This document shows, piece after piece, positions 45,016 through 54,392 of a stretch of 64,000 nucleotides of DNA. The notes beneath the pieces are model-generated. The model worked only from the letters and a program-made list of their open reading frames with translations. It was not told the DNA's origin and ran no database searches. This stretch comes from Kordiimonadales bacterium IMCC3096 (lineage in GTDB: Bacteria > Pseudomonadota > Alphaproteobacteria > Minwuiales > Minwuiaceae): NCBI GenBank assembly GCA_016865035.1, contig CP018227.1:776001-840000 (forward strand), written 5' to 3'. Numbering within the stretch: the stretch's first letter is position 1; the number at the start of each line of letters is the position of its first letter. Position numbers and translations under genes: made by a program.

Positions 45016-46920
45016 TCAGCCGTCGGCGACAGTGACCTCGGCACGGATCTCGTAGGCCCCCATGGCTTCCCTCACCTTCGCTGCGGCGGCCTCCCTGTCG
45101 CCCTCGCCGGAAATAGTCGCGGTTGCCAGCGTGCCATGAAGCTTGTCGGTGCGGACGTCGATGGCGATCTCGACCTGCATCTCCTTCGCCAGCGGCGCGA
45201 ACTCCCGTTCATAGACCCGTCGCGCCGCGTCCAGCCGCAGTTGCGGCTTGAAGATCTTGCCGACGCCGGTCAGCGGCATCTCGGTCATCGCGATGATCTC
45301 GACCGGGTTCGCGGCACGCTCCGGAATGCGTTCGGCAACAAAGGCTTTCAGATTGTCCACGGTCTCGGTCTTGCCGGCACCGAACTGGACATAGGCCACG
45401 GGAATCTCACCAACGCGCTTGTCCGGGCGTCCGACCGCAGCCGCCAGTTCCACCGCCGGATGCTGGTACAGCACGTCCTCGATGGTTGCCGGATCGATAT
45501 TGTGGCCGCCGCGAATGATCAGATCCTTGGCCCGTCCGGTCAGCCAGACGTAGCCATCCGCGTCCATCCGGCCCAGGTCCCCGGTATCGAACCAGCCGCT
45601 GTGGCGGTCCCCGCCCAGCCAGGCCTTCGAGTCATGGACTTCATCCAGATAACCGCCGAAGACCTGCGGACCACGCACCACCACCAGACCGATCTCGTCC
45701 GTGCCACAATCCCGCGCGATACCGCCCTTGCCGTCCGGTTCGACGATGCGCAACTGCATGTAGGGCTGCCGCAGCCCCACGGAGCCGACGCGAATGTCCC
45801 CCAGATAGGGATTGATCGTCGCAAAGCCGTGGGTCTCCGTCATGCCCCAGCCCTCGACCAGCGGAATGCCCAGCTTCTTCATCGCCGCATTGGCAACCTC
45901 GACGGAGAGTGTCGAACCGCCGACGCCGCCGAACTGCACCCGACTGAGATCATGATCTCCGACCGGCATCTGCAGCAGCATCGACCAGACCGTCGGCACG
46001 ATGGGGATCTTGGTCCAGCCGAGGCGCGCGCAGTTGGCGTAGAAATCGCGCAGGGAGTTCGGGTTGCGATACCCCTCCGCCCCCAGCATGGTCACCGTCC
46101 GGCCCCAGACAAACGGCATCAGGCTGTAGCAGGTGCCGCCACCGACATGAAACAGCGGAATGCCCAGGGGATAATGCTGCGGCCCGTGACTGCTGTCGGT
46201 CGGGTCCGGCATGCAGTTGCCGAAGGTCCAGCTGTGCAGCATCAGGCCCTTCTGCGTGTGGCGCGCCAGCTTCGGCACCCCGGTGGTGCCCCCAGTGTGG
46301 AAGTAGGCGGCGACGTCGTCCAGATGGAAGTCGCGATCGAACGTCAGCCGGTCGTCCGCGACACCCTTGATCGCCTCCTCGTAGGAAACGACATCGGGTG
46401 TGCTTGCAGCCGGGCCACCGACCCGGATCAGCGTGATATGCGGCAGGGCCGCCTTCACCGCTTCCGCCTTGGGCCAGGGATCGGGGCTGATGGACGGATC
46501 GCAGGCGACCAGAACCTTCGTCCCCGCCGCCTTGCAGATGCCGACGATATGATCGACTTCCAGGAAGGGGTTCACCGGGTTCGCGATGCCCGCTGTTTCC
46601 GAACCCCAGAGGAAATACTGCGTCTCCGGGATGATCGGCATCAGCAGGGTCACGACATCCGTATCGCCGATCCCGAGATCACGCAGCAGGTTGGCGGTGG
46701 CCGTGATGCGGGCCAGCAGGTCGCGATACAGGATCGTCTGGGGTTCGTCATCCAGCTGCCCGTGCGCCAGAAAATGGATGGCAGGCCGGTCGGGCCAGGC
46801 GTTCGCCGACTTCGCGATTGCCGCGTAGACGTTCTCCGCCATCAGCCTGTCCTGCCAGGGGGTCTGCTCGACCTCCTCGACTTCCGCCAGCGTCGTCGGG
46901 ATCTGTCGCACGATGTTCAT
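45016..46920 (-). CDS. AMP-binding acyl-CoA synthetase
   Basis: An ANL-superfamily CoA ligase of 634 residues. ATP loop: HTGGTTGVPK. A5-type motif: GWGMTETHG. Hinge/A8 region: WFDTGDLGRMDADGYVWLTGRAKDLIIRGGHNI. C-terminal catalytic lysine: PLTGVGKIFKP. It activates a carboxylate to its CoA ester; chain type cannot be read. It heads the leftward catabolic unit and faces a divergent AraC regulator. The start is uncertain: ATG 46920 fits the family N-terminus (IPTTLAEVEE) but GGGGAGG abuts it; ATG 46962 is the alternative. Confidence 0.87.
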   Translation of the reverse strand: MNIVRQIPTTLAEVEEVEQTPWQDRLMAENVYAAIAKSANAWPDRPAIHFLAHGQLDDEPQTILYRDLLARITATANLLRDLGIGDTDVVTLLMPIIPETQYFLWGSETAGIANPVNPFLEVDHIVGICKAAGTKVLVACDPSISPDPWPKAEAVKAALPHITLIRVGGPAASTPDVVSYEEAIKGVADDRLTFDRDFHLDDVAAYFHTGGTTGVPKLARHTQKGLMLHSWTFGNCMPDPTDSSHGPQHYPLGIPLFHVGGGTCYSLMPFVWGRTVTMLGAEGYRNPNSLRDFYANCARLGWTKIPIVPTVWSMLLQMPVGDHDLSRVQFGGVGGSTLSVEVANAAMKKLGIPLVEGWGMTETHGFATINPYLGDIRVGSVGLRQPYMQLRIVEPDGKGGIARDCGTDEIGLVVVRGPQVFGGYLDEVHDSKAWLGGDRHSGWFDTGDLGRMDADGYVWLTGRAKDLIIRGGHNIDPATIEDVLYQHPAVELAAAVGRPDKRVGEIPVAYVQFGAGKTETVDNLKAFVAERIPERAANPVEIIAMTEMPLTGVGKIFKPQLRLDAARRVYEREFAPLAKEMQVEIAIDVRTDKLHGTLATATISGEGDREAAAAKVREAMGAYEIRAEVTVADG

Positions 46921-47023
46921 CCTCCCCAGGGTGAAGTTTCTCTCTGCTGCAACGATAGCCATCCCCGATCCGCCGTCCAGCGTTCAGGCTGACCCGGGTC
47001 GGTATCGGTGACATGATGCGTGC

Positions 47024-47815
47024 ATGGACATGCCCGATCAGCCAGCAGGCGACGAGACCTGCCCGCCCCTGCCCGCCGACCTGCGACCGTTTCTGGTCCG
47101 ATGGGCCGGGTTCGCCGACATGGCTGCACCACCTTTCACCCACTGGATGCCGGCCACCACCTTCCTGCCGCTGATCATCAACTTCGCTGACCCTTATCTG
47201 ATCCATGCCGGGCACAGGCCAGGCGCGGAAGCCGCCCACCACACGTTCACCGCCGGTCTGATCGACCGGTTCACCGTCGTGCGCTCCGTCGGCCCGGTGC
47301 ATTGCGTGCAGGTGGACTTCACGCCTGCGGGTGCACGCGCATTCTTCCGCATCCCGCTGACGGAGATCACGGGGCAGGTGGTCAGTCTGGCGGATCTGCT
47401 GGGGCAGGATGGCCGCGACATCGTGGAAAGGCTCGCGCTCTGCGGCAACTGGCCGGAACGGTTCCGCATCCTGGAGCAGTTCCTGCGCGAGCGTATCCTG
47501 CCGGGAGCGCGGCAGAGTGCGGCTGTCATGCAGGCATTGCGGGCGATCGAGGCCAGCGCCGGTACGGCCCGGATCAGCCGACTGGCGCAAGAACTGGATA
47601 TCAGCAGGGAGCATCTGACCCGGCGTTTCTCCGCCGAGGTCGGCATTGCTCCGAAGGCCTATGCCCGCATTGTCAGATTCGAGAATGCACTGCAGCAGCT
47701 TCAGGACGGATCGGACAATGTGGCCGCCATTGCGCACGGGACCGGGTACGCCGATCAGGCCCATCTGACGCGGGAGTTCGCGCGCATGGCGGGGACGACA
47801 CCGGGGCAGGTCTGA
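47024..47815 (+). CDS. AraC-family transcriptional regulator
   Basis: A 263-residue regulator with the typical two-helix-turn-helix AraC domain at the C-terminus (about 165-263: ISRLAQELDISREHLTRRFSAEVGIAPKAYARIVRFENAL, then AIAHGTGYADQAHLTREFARMAGTTPGQ). The N-terminal 150 residues resemble the DUF6597-type domain seen in many AraC proteins. It is divergent from the CoA ligase across about 100 bases, which include the perfect 10-bp palindrome GACCCGGGTC at 46991-47000, and is the natural candidate controller of the catabolic unit. Confidence 0.88.
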   Translation: MDMPDQPAGDETCPPLPADLRPFLVRWAGFADMAAPPFTHWMPATTFLPLIINFADPYLIHAGHRPGAEAAHHTFTAGLIDRFTVVRSVGPVHCVQVDFTPAGARAFFRIPLTEITGQVVSLADLLGQDGRDIVERLALCGNWPERFRILEQFLRERILPGARQSAAVMQALRAIEASAGTARISRLAQELDISREHLTRRFSAEVGIAPKAYARIVRFENALQQLQDGSDNVAAIAHGTGYADQAHLTREFARMAGTTPGQV

Positions 47816-47894
47816 GCAGGTCACATTTGTTCAATCCGCCTGCCCGGGCACTTGTCATCATGCCGGTCCGAACCATTGGACAGGAGGACCGCAA

Positions 47895-48335
47895 ATGGCC
47901 GACGCCCCCATCGAACCACCACGCATCTACCTCACCCGCCGCTATCGCAACTGCCCGGCCATGATCGACTGGCTGGTGGACGTGATCGGCTTCCGGCGCC
48001 ATTTCGTCGTGGAAGACGGCCAGGGCGGCATTGCCCATGCCCAGCTTGCCCTGGGTTCGGCGCTGATCATGGTTGGCAGCGCCCGTGATGACGAATTCGG
48101 CCAGGCCGTTGGGCAGCCCGGACCTGCCGCAGGCGACGGGACGTCCGTCTACATCGCCATCGATGATGCAGACGCACTCTGCGCCAGGGTCATCGCATCA
48201 GGTGTGGAGGTTCCAAGGCCGGTCGAGGACACGGACTATGGCAGCAGGGAATTCTCCTGCCGCGATCTGGAGGGGCTGTACTGGAATTTCGGAACCTACT
48301 GGCCGCAGGCCAGCGAGACGGAAAGCACGTCCTGA
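47895..48335 (+). CDS. VOC-superfamily (glyoxalase/bleomycin-resistance fold) protein
   Basis: A 146-residue single-domain VOC protein. The pattern RYRNCPAMIDWLVDVIGFRRHFVV, GSALIMVGSAR, VYIAIDDADALCARV and DYGSREFSCRDLEGLYWNFGTY is that of the PhnB/glyoxalase-like group. GGAGG lies upstream of the ATG. It follows the AraC gene by 79 bases and may be co-transcribed. Substrate unknown. Confidence 0.82.
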   Translation: MADAPIEPPRIYLTRRYRNCPAMIDWLVDVIGFRRHFVVEDGQGGIAHAQLALGSALIMVGSARDDEFGQAVGQPGPAAGDGTSVYIAIDDADALCARVIASGVEVPRPVEDTDYGSREFSCRDLEGLYWNFGTYWPQASETESTS

Positions 48336-48368
48336 AGTCAGGCATCAGACCTGACGGTCAGCAGCCTT

Positions 48369-49274
48369 TCAGTCGGCGGCGTCCGCAATGCGGACGTCGT
48401 CCCAGTCCGTGGAGACCGCATTCTCGATGACATAGGCGGTCGGGTCCGCGAACAATGCATGCAGCAGCTTGTTGTTCAGCGCATGACCGGCCCGCTCACC
48501 ATGGTAGTGGCCGATGATCTGGTAGCCTGCGGTACGCAGGTCGCCGATGGCGTCCAGCAGCTTGTGCCGCACGCTCTCGTCACCGAAACGCAGGCCTTCC
48601 GGATTCAGGACCTTGTCGCCCTGGACAACGACCGCATTGTCGAGGGAGCCGCCACGGGCAAGGCCCATGGACCGCATCTTCTCGATCTCCTCGAACAGGC
48701 AGAACGTCCGTGCGGGCGCAATGTCCTCTTCGAAATCGCCGAAGTCGGGATGGAACTGCGTCGACTGGCTGGCCAGCAGCGGATTGTCGAAGGCGATGTT
48801 GAAGCTGAGACGGAACTCCTCCGACGGCGTCAGGCGGGCCCAGTAGTCGCCTTCACCGACGCGCACTTCCTTCAGCACCCGCAGCACGCGGCGCGGCGCA
48901 TTCTGTTCGACGATACCGGCTTCACGGATCATCTCCACGAAAGGACCGGCACTGCCGTCCATGACAGGTGTCTCGGCGCCTGAAACATCAACGATGACAT
49001 TGTCCACGCCCTTGCCGGACAGGGCCGCCATGACGTGTTCGATGGTCGCCACACTGGCACCATGGGCGTTGGCGATGACCGTGCAGAGCCGCGTATCGGC
49101 AACATGGTCATGGCGTGCGGGGATCAGCGCGGCGTTTCCGTCCATGTCGGAGCGGCGGAAGACAATACCAGTCCCCGGCTCGGCAGGCGAAAAGGCAATC
49201 GTCACGTCCAGCCCCGAGTGCAGCGCTGTTCCGTGGCGTTCGACGCGTCGTGCGATGGTCCGTTGCAGGCTCAC
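48369..49274 (-). CDS. lpxC: UDP-3-O-acyl-N-acetylglucosamine deacetylase LpxC
   Basis: The committed zinc-dependent step of lipid A synthesis. The 301 residues match the family length. Zinc ligands are His80 (IEHVMAALSG), His237 and Asp241 (VRHKLLDAIGD); catalytic His264 is in GHYHGERAGHALN. GTG 49274 is chosen: AGAGGGGA is about 8 bases upstream and the frame before it is not conserved. It lies after ftsZ as in many proteobacteria, but separated by a hairpin and a 229-base gap, so it probably has its own promoter. Confidence 0.95.
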   Translation of the reverse strand: MSLQRTIARRVERHGTALHSGLDVTIAFSPAEPGTGIVFRRSDMDGNAALIPARHDHVADTRLCTVIANAHGASVATIEHVMAALSGKGVDNVIVDVSGAETPVMDGSAGPFVEMIREAGIVEQNAPRRVLRVLKEVRVGEGDYWARLTPSEEFRLSFNIAFDNPLLASQSTQFHPDFGDFEEDIAPARTFCLFEEIEKMRSMGLARGGSLDNAVVVQGDKVLNPEGLRFGDESVRHKLLDAIGDLRTAGYQIIGHYHGERAGHALNNKLLHALFADPTAYVIENAVSTDWDDVRIADAAD

Positions 49275-49293
49275 GCGATGTCCCCTCTGGACA

Positions 49294-49310
49294 GTCGGCT
49301 CCCCGCCGAC
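49294..49310 (-). promoter_or_regulatory. leader hairpin just upstream of lpxC
   Basis: GTCGGC and GCCGAC pair over 6 bp with a 5-base loop, ending about 8 bases before the lpxC ribosome site. A second 6-bp hairpin, ACCGGC/GCCGGT with a 5-base loop, lies at 49336-49352. Both would be in the lpxC leader RNA and might modulate its translation. Confidence 0.35.
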
Positions 49311-49412
49311 AAATGAGTTCGATGCCACTCCCCACACCGGCCCTGTGCCGGTCAGCATCCACCCGCCCTTCCCCGACCCGTTAAACAGACAAACGAATCA
49401 ATGAAAGATAAG

Positions 49413-49449
49413 GCGCTGTCAGGGGTTATATGAATCGCCCTGACAGCGC
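49413..49449 (-). terminator. terminator after ftsZ
   Basis: GCGCTGTCAGGG pairs perfectly with CCCTGACAGCGC over 12 bp around a 13-base loop. On the transcribed minus strand it is followed by the T-rich CTTATCTTTCATTG. It lies 55 bases after the ftsZ stop and ends the dcw operon before lpxC. Confidence 0.7.
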
Positions 49450-49462
49450 TCAAGTCACTCTT

Positions 49463-49480
49463 TGTTACCCACTGTTACCC
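49463..49480. repeat. tandem TGTTACCC repeat between ftsZ and its terminator
   Basis: TGTTACCC occurs at 49463-49470 and 49473-49480, a 10-base period equal to about one helical turn. This is a possible protein-binding site; I do not recognise it. Confidence 0.4.
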
Positions 49481-49503
49481 TTTCCGTCAGGCACGGCGAA
49501 CGC

Positions 49504-51186
49504 TCAGTTCGCCTGCCTGCGCAGGAAGGCCGGAATGTCCAGGTCATCCTCGGAACCCGCGGATTTCCGCGGCTCCGCCTCAGGCAGGGACAGTCCTGAA
49601 AGCATGGGCTCCGCCCGCTCGGCCTCGGATGCCTGTTCACTGCCCCGGTTCGGGAACAGCGGACGCTTCGGCTGGGCATTGGTCTGGGTCTCGTCGGCGG
49701 ACCGGGACTTGCCCCGCAGCCGGTTCAGGAACCGGCGTGCACCCGTCGGCTTTTCCTCCGCCGGGGCCTGCGTCACAGGTGCGGGCGGTGCGGTGTCGAT
49801 GGTCCGCGCCGTCTGTGCGGACGGTGCCAGGAAGCCATCATCCAGCCCGCTCTCGGAGGCCGGAATGTGCCGCGGTTCCGGGGCCGAACGCGCCGGATAG
49901 GACGGAATCTCGTAGGTCCGCTCCGTCACACCCTTTGCCTCGACCTTCTCCTCGACCGGTGCCTGGAAGATGTCGTGATCAGCGACGTCGTCGACAACCG
50001 GCTGGGTTTCAGCGGTGCCGACGGCTTCCTCGGCGTCGAGATCGGTTTCCATCTCCATTTCCGGCTCGAGCTTGCGCGCCGTGGCGAAATTGCCGCCGGA
50101 CGGGATCGTCCCACCCGACATCGGGCGGCTCGCCGTCAGTTCAGCCGGTGCGGTGACGGAACGATCCGCCGTGGCAACGACACGCGGGGTGAAGCCCTGG
50201 GGTACCGCCTTCTCTGCCTGCATCACGTCGATGCCGGTGGCGACGATGGAGACGCGCATCTTGCCGTCCAGCGACGGGTCGAGGATGGAGCCGATGATGA
50301 TGTTGGCGTCCTCGTCAACTTCCTCGCGGATCAGGTTCGCGGCCTCGTCGACCTCGTGCAGGGTCAGATCCATGCCACCGGTCACATTGACCAGAACACC
50401 CTGTGCGGTGCTCAGCGACATGTCCTCCAGCAGCGGGTTGGCGATTGCGGCAGAGGCCGCGGCCTGCGCACGATCCTCGCCCTCGGCCTCGCCCGTACCC
50501 ATCATCGCCTTGCCCATCTCGTTCATGACGGTGCGGACATCGGCGAAGTCGAGGTTGATCAGGCCCGGTTCCACCATCAGATCGGTGATGGAGCGGACAC
50601 CGGAGTGCAGCACCTCGTCAGCGATCTTGAAGGCATCCGCGAAGGTCGTCTTGTCGGTCGCGACCTTGAACAGGTTCTGGTTCGGGATGACGATCAGCGT
50701 GTCGACGCTCGACTGCAGCTCACGCACACCCGCGTCGGCAATGGCCAGACGGCGCTTGCCCTCGAACTGGAACGGCTTGGTGACGACACCGACGGTCAGC
50801 ACGCCATGCTCCCGCGCGACGCGGGCGATCACCGGTGCCGCGCCCGTGCCCGTACCACCACCCATTCCGGCGGTGATGAAGCACATGTGCGCGCCTTCCA
50901 GATACTCCAGGATCAGCGGCATGGCCTCCTCGGCGGCCTGACGGCCGACGTCCGGCTGCGCGCCCGCGCCCAGTCCCTGCGTCAGACCGGCACCAAGCTG
51001 GATGCGGTTGGTCGTCTTGGACTTGGCGAGTGCCTGGGCGTCGGTGTTCGCGGCGACGAACTCCACACCCTGCAGCTCCGATTCGATCATGTTGTTGACG
51101 GCATTGCCGCCGGCGCCACCGACGCCAAATACCACGATGCGTGGCAGCATCTCGGTGAGTTCAGGATTGGTCAGGTTAATGGCCAT
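49504..51186 (-). CDS. ftsZ: cell division protein FtsZ
   Basis: The tubulin-like GTPase that polymerises into the division ring. The 560 residues are much longer than the roughly 380 of E. coli. The GTPase core (about 1-320) has [13 protein letters not shown], the GGGTGTG loop at 109-115 and the T7 synergy loop [12 protein letters not shown] long, Pro/Ala/Glu-rich linker (about 330-545) then leads to the C-terminal anchor peptide [12 protein letters not shown] for FtsA. AAGGAGG is 7 bases before ATG 51186. The 140-base gap to ftsA may hold an ftsZ promoter. Confidence 0.98.
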   Translation of the reverse strand: MAINLTNPELTEMLPRIVVFGVGGAGGNAVNNMIESELQGVEFVAANTDAQALAKSKTTNRIQLGAGLTQGLGAGAQPDVGRQAAEEAMPLILEYLEGAHMCFITAGMGGGTGTGAAPVIARVAREHGVLTVGVVTKPFQFEGKRRLAIADAGVRELQSSVDTLIVIPNQNLFKVATDKTTFADAFKIADEVLHSGVRSITDLMVEPGLINLDFADVRTVMNEMGKAMMGTGEAEGEDRAQAAASAAIANPLLEDMSLSTAQGVLVNVTGGMDLTLHEVDEAANLIREEVDEDANIIIGSILDPSLDGKMRVSIVATGIDVMQAEKAVPQGFTPRVVATADRSVTAPAELTASRPMSGGTIPSGGNFATARKLEPEMEMETDLDAEEAVGTAETQPVVDDVADHDIFQAPVEEKVEAKGVTERTYEIPSYPARSAPEPRHIPASESGLDDGFLAPSAQTARTIDTAPPAPVTQAPAEEKPTGARRFLNRLRGKSRSADETQTNAQPKRPLFPNRGSEQASEAERAEPMLSGLSLPEAEPRKSAGSEDDLDIPAFLRRQAN

Positions 51187-51326
51187 GTCGATGCCTCCTT
51201 ATGTATGCCCGACAGACGGTTTCAGTGGGGAATGCCTGGTATGTGCGGTGCTCCGGGCTTGGGTGTTGTTGACGGACTCACCCTTTCCGGCGTTCCGACG
51301 CGAGGGGGCCTCATGGAACGCAAACA

Positions 51327-52571
51327 TCAGAAGTTCTCCCTGAGCCAACGACCCAGGCGGACAATCCGCCCGACACGGCCAGGAAGGGTGGCTGGCACGT
51401 CAACCGCATGACGTGCTTCGAGACGACGCTCGGCGAAGGCGATGGTGCCTGCCAGCGTTGTGAAATCAGGTCCGGACATGTCCTTCTTCAGACCGGCCAG
51501 ACCAATCGGACGACCCAGGCTGACGGGCCGGTCGAGAATGTCGCGCGCGACGGCGTCGATGCCGGTCAGCAGGCTGCCGCCGCCCGTCAGGACGACGTTG
51601 CGCCCGGCGATTGCCGCATGACCCGAGGAATCGATGATGTCCCGCACGGTTTCGAAGATCTCCTCCACCCGCGGGCGGATCACACCGGTCAGCAGCGACA
51701 GGGCCATCTGCCCTGTGCCGTCCGTCCAGCCCTCCACGAAGGATGGCAGCGCGACGGTCACATCGTCGTCGTTGGGACCGACGAACAGGCTGCCATGGCG
51801 GGTCTTCAGCCGTTCGGCGAAGGCCAGCGTCAGCCCGGGAATGGAGGCGATGTCGTTGGTGATATGCGCACTGCCGATGGGGATCGCGTCGGCGAAGATC
51901 AGCGTGCCGTTGCGGAAGATGCCGATCTTGGTCACGCCCGCGCCCAGATCGATGACGACGGAGCCGAGATCACGGGCATCCCAGCTCAGACAGCCAAGTC
52001 CGGCGGCATAGGGGGCCGCGACCAGATCGACCGGGCGCAGCAGGCACCGCTCGATGCACATCTTCAGGTTCCGCTGCGCGCCTTGTGCGGCGGAAAGCAG
52101 GTGCACCCGCGCACTCAGCCGCCGCCCCACCATGCCGCGCGGGTCCTGGATACCTGTCTCTCCGTCCAGCGCGAAGCCGACCGGAATTGCGTGCAGGACG
52201 GAGCGCTCTCCCTGCTCCTCCCGCGTGCCCGCAAGCTGCAGCAGCCGCCGCACGTCCTGATCCGTGATCGGCCGGTCGGGGGCGGCGATCTCCACCTCCG
52301 CCACATGACTGGACGGCATGCCGCCGGAGAGGGAGACGAAGACATCATCCACCGCCACGCCTGCGCGCTGCTCCGCCTGATCCACCACATCGCGGATCGC
52401 GGCCTCCGCCGCATCCATGTCGGTGATCACGCCACGGCGCAAACCCTCCGCACGGCGCGACGCCGCACCAAGCACGCGATAGCCGTCATCCAGCGGCTGT
52501 GCCACGGCACAGCTGATCTTGCTGGACCCGACATCCAGCGCCGCAATGAACTGGGATCGTCCGTTCGCCAT
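51327..52571 (-). CDS. ftsA: cell division protein FtsA
   Basis: The actin-like ATPase that anchors FtsZ filaments to the membrane. The 414 residues have the phosphate-1 motif ALDVGSSKI, the SHI/1C domain, phosphate-2 VIDLGAGVT, adenosine motif VLTGGGSLL, and a C-terminal amphipathic end rich in Arg/Leu (GRIVRLGRWLREN) that binds the membrane. ATG 52571 lies 43 bases after ftsQ. Confidence 0.96.
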   Translation of the reverse strand: MANGRSQFIAALDVGSSKISCAVAQPLDDGYRVLGAASRRAEGLRRGVITDMDAAEAAIRDVVDQAEQRAGVAVDDVFVSLSGGMPSSHVAEVEIAAPDRPITDQDVRRLLQLAGTREEQGERSVLHAIPVGFALDGETGIQDPRGMVGRRLSARVHLLSAAQGAQRNLKMCIERCLLRPVDLVAAPYAAGLGCLSWDARDLGSVVIDLGAGVTKIGIFRNGTLIFADAIPIGSAHITNDIASIPGLTLAFAERLKTRHGSLFVGPNDDDVTVALPSFVEGWTDGTGQMALSLLTGVIRPRVEEIFETVRDIIDSSGHAAIAGRNVVLTGGGSLLTGIDAVARDILDRPVSLGRPIGLAGLKKDMSGPDFTTLAGTIAFAERRLEARHAVDVPATLPGRVGRIVRLGRWLRENF

Positions 52572-52614
52572 TACCCTGCAGCCCCTGTTCGACCCTGATC
52601 CGCCCTCTGCATGA

Positions 52615-53499
52615 TCAGGTCTCCTGTTCCTGCGGCTTCTGATCGCCGCCACTGTCCCTGCCCCGCACGATCACGCGCCCCGGTATGCGCATGTCCACGA
52701 AGCCAACGTCGTCCGCCAGCAGTCGCTTGCGGTGTTTCGGTTCATCCAGATGCTGCCAGGCGGCGTCCGCGCCCTGCTCCGGCAGGCTGATGGTGATGCC
52801 GCTCTCCAGGGTCACGTCCCAGCGCCGTTCCCGGATCAGGCTGGCCGACTGCACCTGCCGCGCGAGGCGGGGGGAGCCATCCAGCAGGTCCAGCAGTTCC
52901 GCCGCCCGGACATTTGCGCCGTCGCCGACAATCCGGGGCAGATAGGCAAAGCGGTGACCGACGTCGGACAGGATGATCTCCCCATCCCGGTCGATCAGGC
53001 TGGTCCGGCCATCGCGCTGCCAGCGGGCAAAGGCCACACGTTCGGTGATGTCGATATGCAGACGGTCCGGCAGGTGACGCTGCACCTCGGCCGATGCGAT
53101 CCAGCCAACGCTTTCCAGACGGGCCTGAAGCTCATCCAGGTCGAGGCGCAGGATCGGGGTCCCGACTTCCACATCCAGGGCGCGACGCAGGGCATTCATG
53201 CCCGCCTTGTCACGCCCCGTCAGGGTAACCTCTTCCACCGTCAGACCCACGACGCGATAACCGTCGTCGACCATCTCCCCCAGAGCGATGAAGGCCTGTG
53301 CGTGCCAGCCTTGCCGCACCGCATGGAAGGTCGCGCCAATGACGCCGATCATCAGGGCGACGGCGATCCAGCTCCAGACCCGGCGGCGGCGCTCCCGCCG
53401 CGGCATGGTGCGCTGCTGCTTCCCGGACCTGCGGTTTGCCTTCGCGGTCTTGGTCTCCTGCAGGGGACGCTCGGCGGCCTTCGCGGTCAGCGATCGCAT
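52615..53499 (-). CDS. ftsQ: cell division protein FtsQ
   Basis: A bitopic divisome protein of 294 residues. A basic cytoplasmic tail (KANRRSGKQQRTMPRRERRRR) precedes one membrane span (about 46-66), followed by a POTRA domain (VEEVTLTGRDKAGMNALRRAL) and the FtsQ/DivIB domain. GGAGG is 7 bases before ATG 53499, and the gene overlaps the end of ddl by 13 bases. Confidence 0.94.
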   Translation of the reverse strand: MRSLTAKAAERPLQETKTAKANRRSGKQQRTMPRRERRRRVWSWIAVALMIGVIGATFHAVRQGWHAQAFIALGEMVDDGYRVVGLTVEEVTLTGRDKAGMNALRRALDVEVGTPILRLDLDELQARLESVGWIASAEVQRHLPDRLHIDITERVAFARWQRDGRTSLIDRDGEIILSDVGHRFAYLPRIVGDGANVRAAELLDLLDGSPRLARQVQSASLIRERRWDVTLESGITISLPEQGADAAWQHLDEPKHRKRLLADDVGFVDMRIPGRVIVRGRDSGGDQKPQEQET

Positions 53500-54392
53500 G
53501 ATGCATCCTCCACCAGTCGGGTACACAGCGTCTCGAAGTCGATGCCCTGGTGCAGTGCGATCTCGGGCGCCAGTGATGTGGGTGTCATGCCAGGCTGGGT
53601 GTTCACTTCCAGCAGGAACAGTTTTGCCGGCCCCTCCCCGGTATCGTCATAGCGCAGGTCGGAACGGGTGATGCCGCGGCAGCCCAGCAACCGGTGCGCC
53701 AGCAATGAGATCTCGCAGGCGGCGCTATAGTCGGCCTCCGGAAGCGGTGCGGGCATCACGTGACGCGACCCGCCGGGCGCATACTTGGCCTCGTAGTCAT
53801 AGAAGCGCCCCGGCGACAGGATCTCGATGGCACCCAGCACCTCGTCAAAGGCCACGGCCACCTGGACCTCGCGCCCCGGGATGTAGCGTTCCACCAGCAC
53901 CGGCGCCTCCGGGTCGCCGGTTTCCAGCGGCGGGATGTTGTCGCCCTCCAGAATGATGTCGACACCGACCGAGGAGCCTTCATTGATCGGCTTGATGACC
54001 AGCGGGGCCTGCCAGTCCGAGCGCGCGGCCAGGGCACGACGGGTCAGCACCTCGCCATCCGGCGTCGGGATTCCGGCCTCACGGAACAGCGCCTTGGCAG
54101 CGGGCTTGTTGATGGCAATGGCCGACGCCAGAACACCGGAGTGGGTATAGGGAATACCCATCATCTCCAGCATGCCCTGCACCGTTCCGTCCTCTCCGAA
54201 GCGGCCATGCAGCGCATTGAAGACCACGTCCGGGCGAACTTCGGTCAGCCGTGTCGCCAAGTTCCGGTCCACGTCGATGCGCGTGACCCTGAACCCGCAG
54301 GCTTCGAGCGCATCCGCACAGGCCGCACCTGTGACCAGCGAGACCTCGCGTTCGACCGACCAGCCACCCATCAGGACTGCAACATGTTTCAT
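53487..54392 (-). CDS. ddl: D-alanine-D-alanine ligase
   Basis: Joins two D-alanines with ATP for the peptidoglycan stem. The 301 residues are of DdlB length, with VLMGGWSVEREVSL (Glu15 region), NALHGRFGEDGTVQG, IKPINEGSSVGV and the metal-binding FLLEVNTQPGMTPTS. Its ATG overlaps the murB stop by 4 bases. Confidence 0.97.
   Translation of the reverse strand: MKHVAVLMGGWSVEREVSLVTGAACADALEACGFRVTRIDVDRNLATRLTEVRPDVVFNALHGRFGEDGTVQGMLEMMGIPYTHSGVLASAIAINKPAAKALFREAGIPTPDGEVLTRRALAARSDWQAPLVIKPINEGSSVGVDIILEGDNIPPLETGDPEAPVLVERYIPGREVQVAVAFDEVLGAIEILSPGRFYDYEAKYAPGGSRHVMPAPLPEADYSAACEISLLAHRLLGCRGITRSDLRYDDTGEGPAKLFLLEVNTQPGMTPTSLAPEIALHQGIDFETLCTRLVEDASCDR

Noticed and set aside
45136-46992. 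A 618-codon open frame on the plus strand
   Set aside because: Antisense to the CoA ligase, which has all ANL motifs; the antisense product has none.
49867-51411. A 514-codon open frame antisense to ftsZ
   Set aside because: Shadow of ftsZ; the reading has no domain resemblance and no ribosome site.
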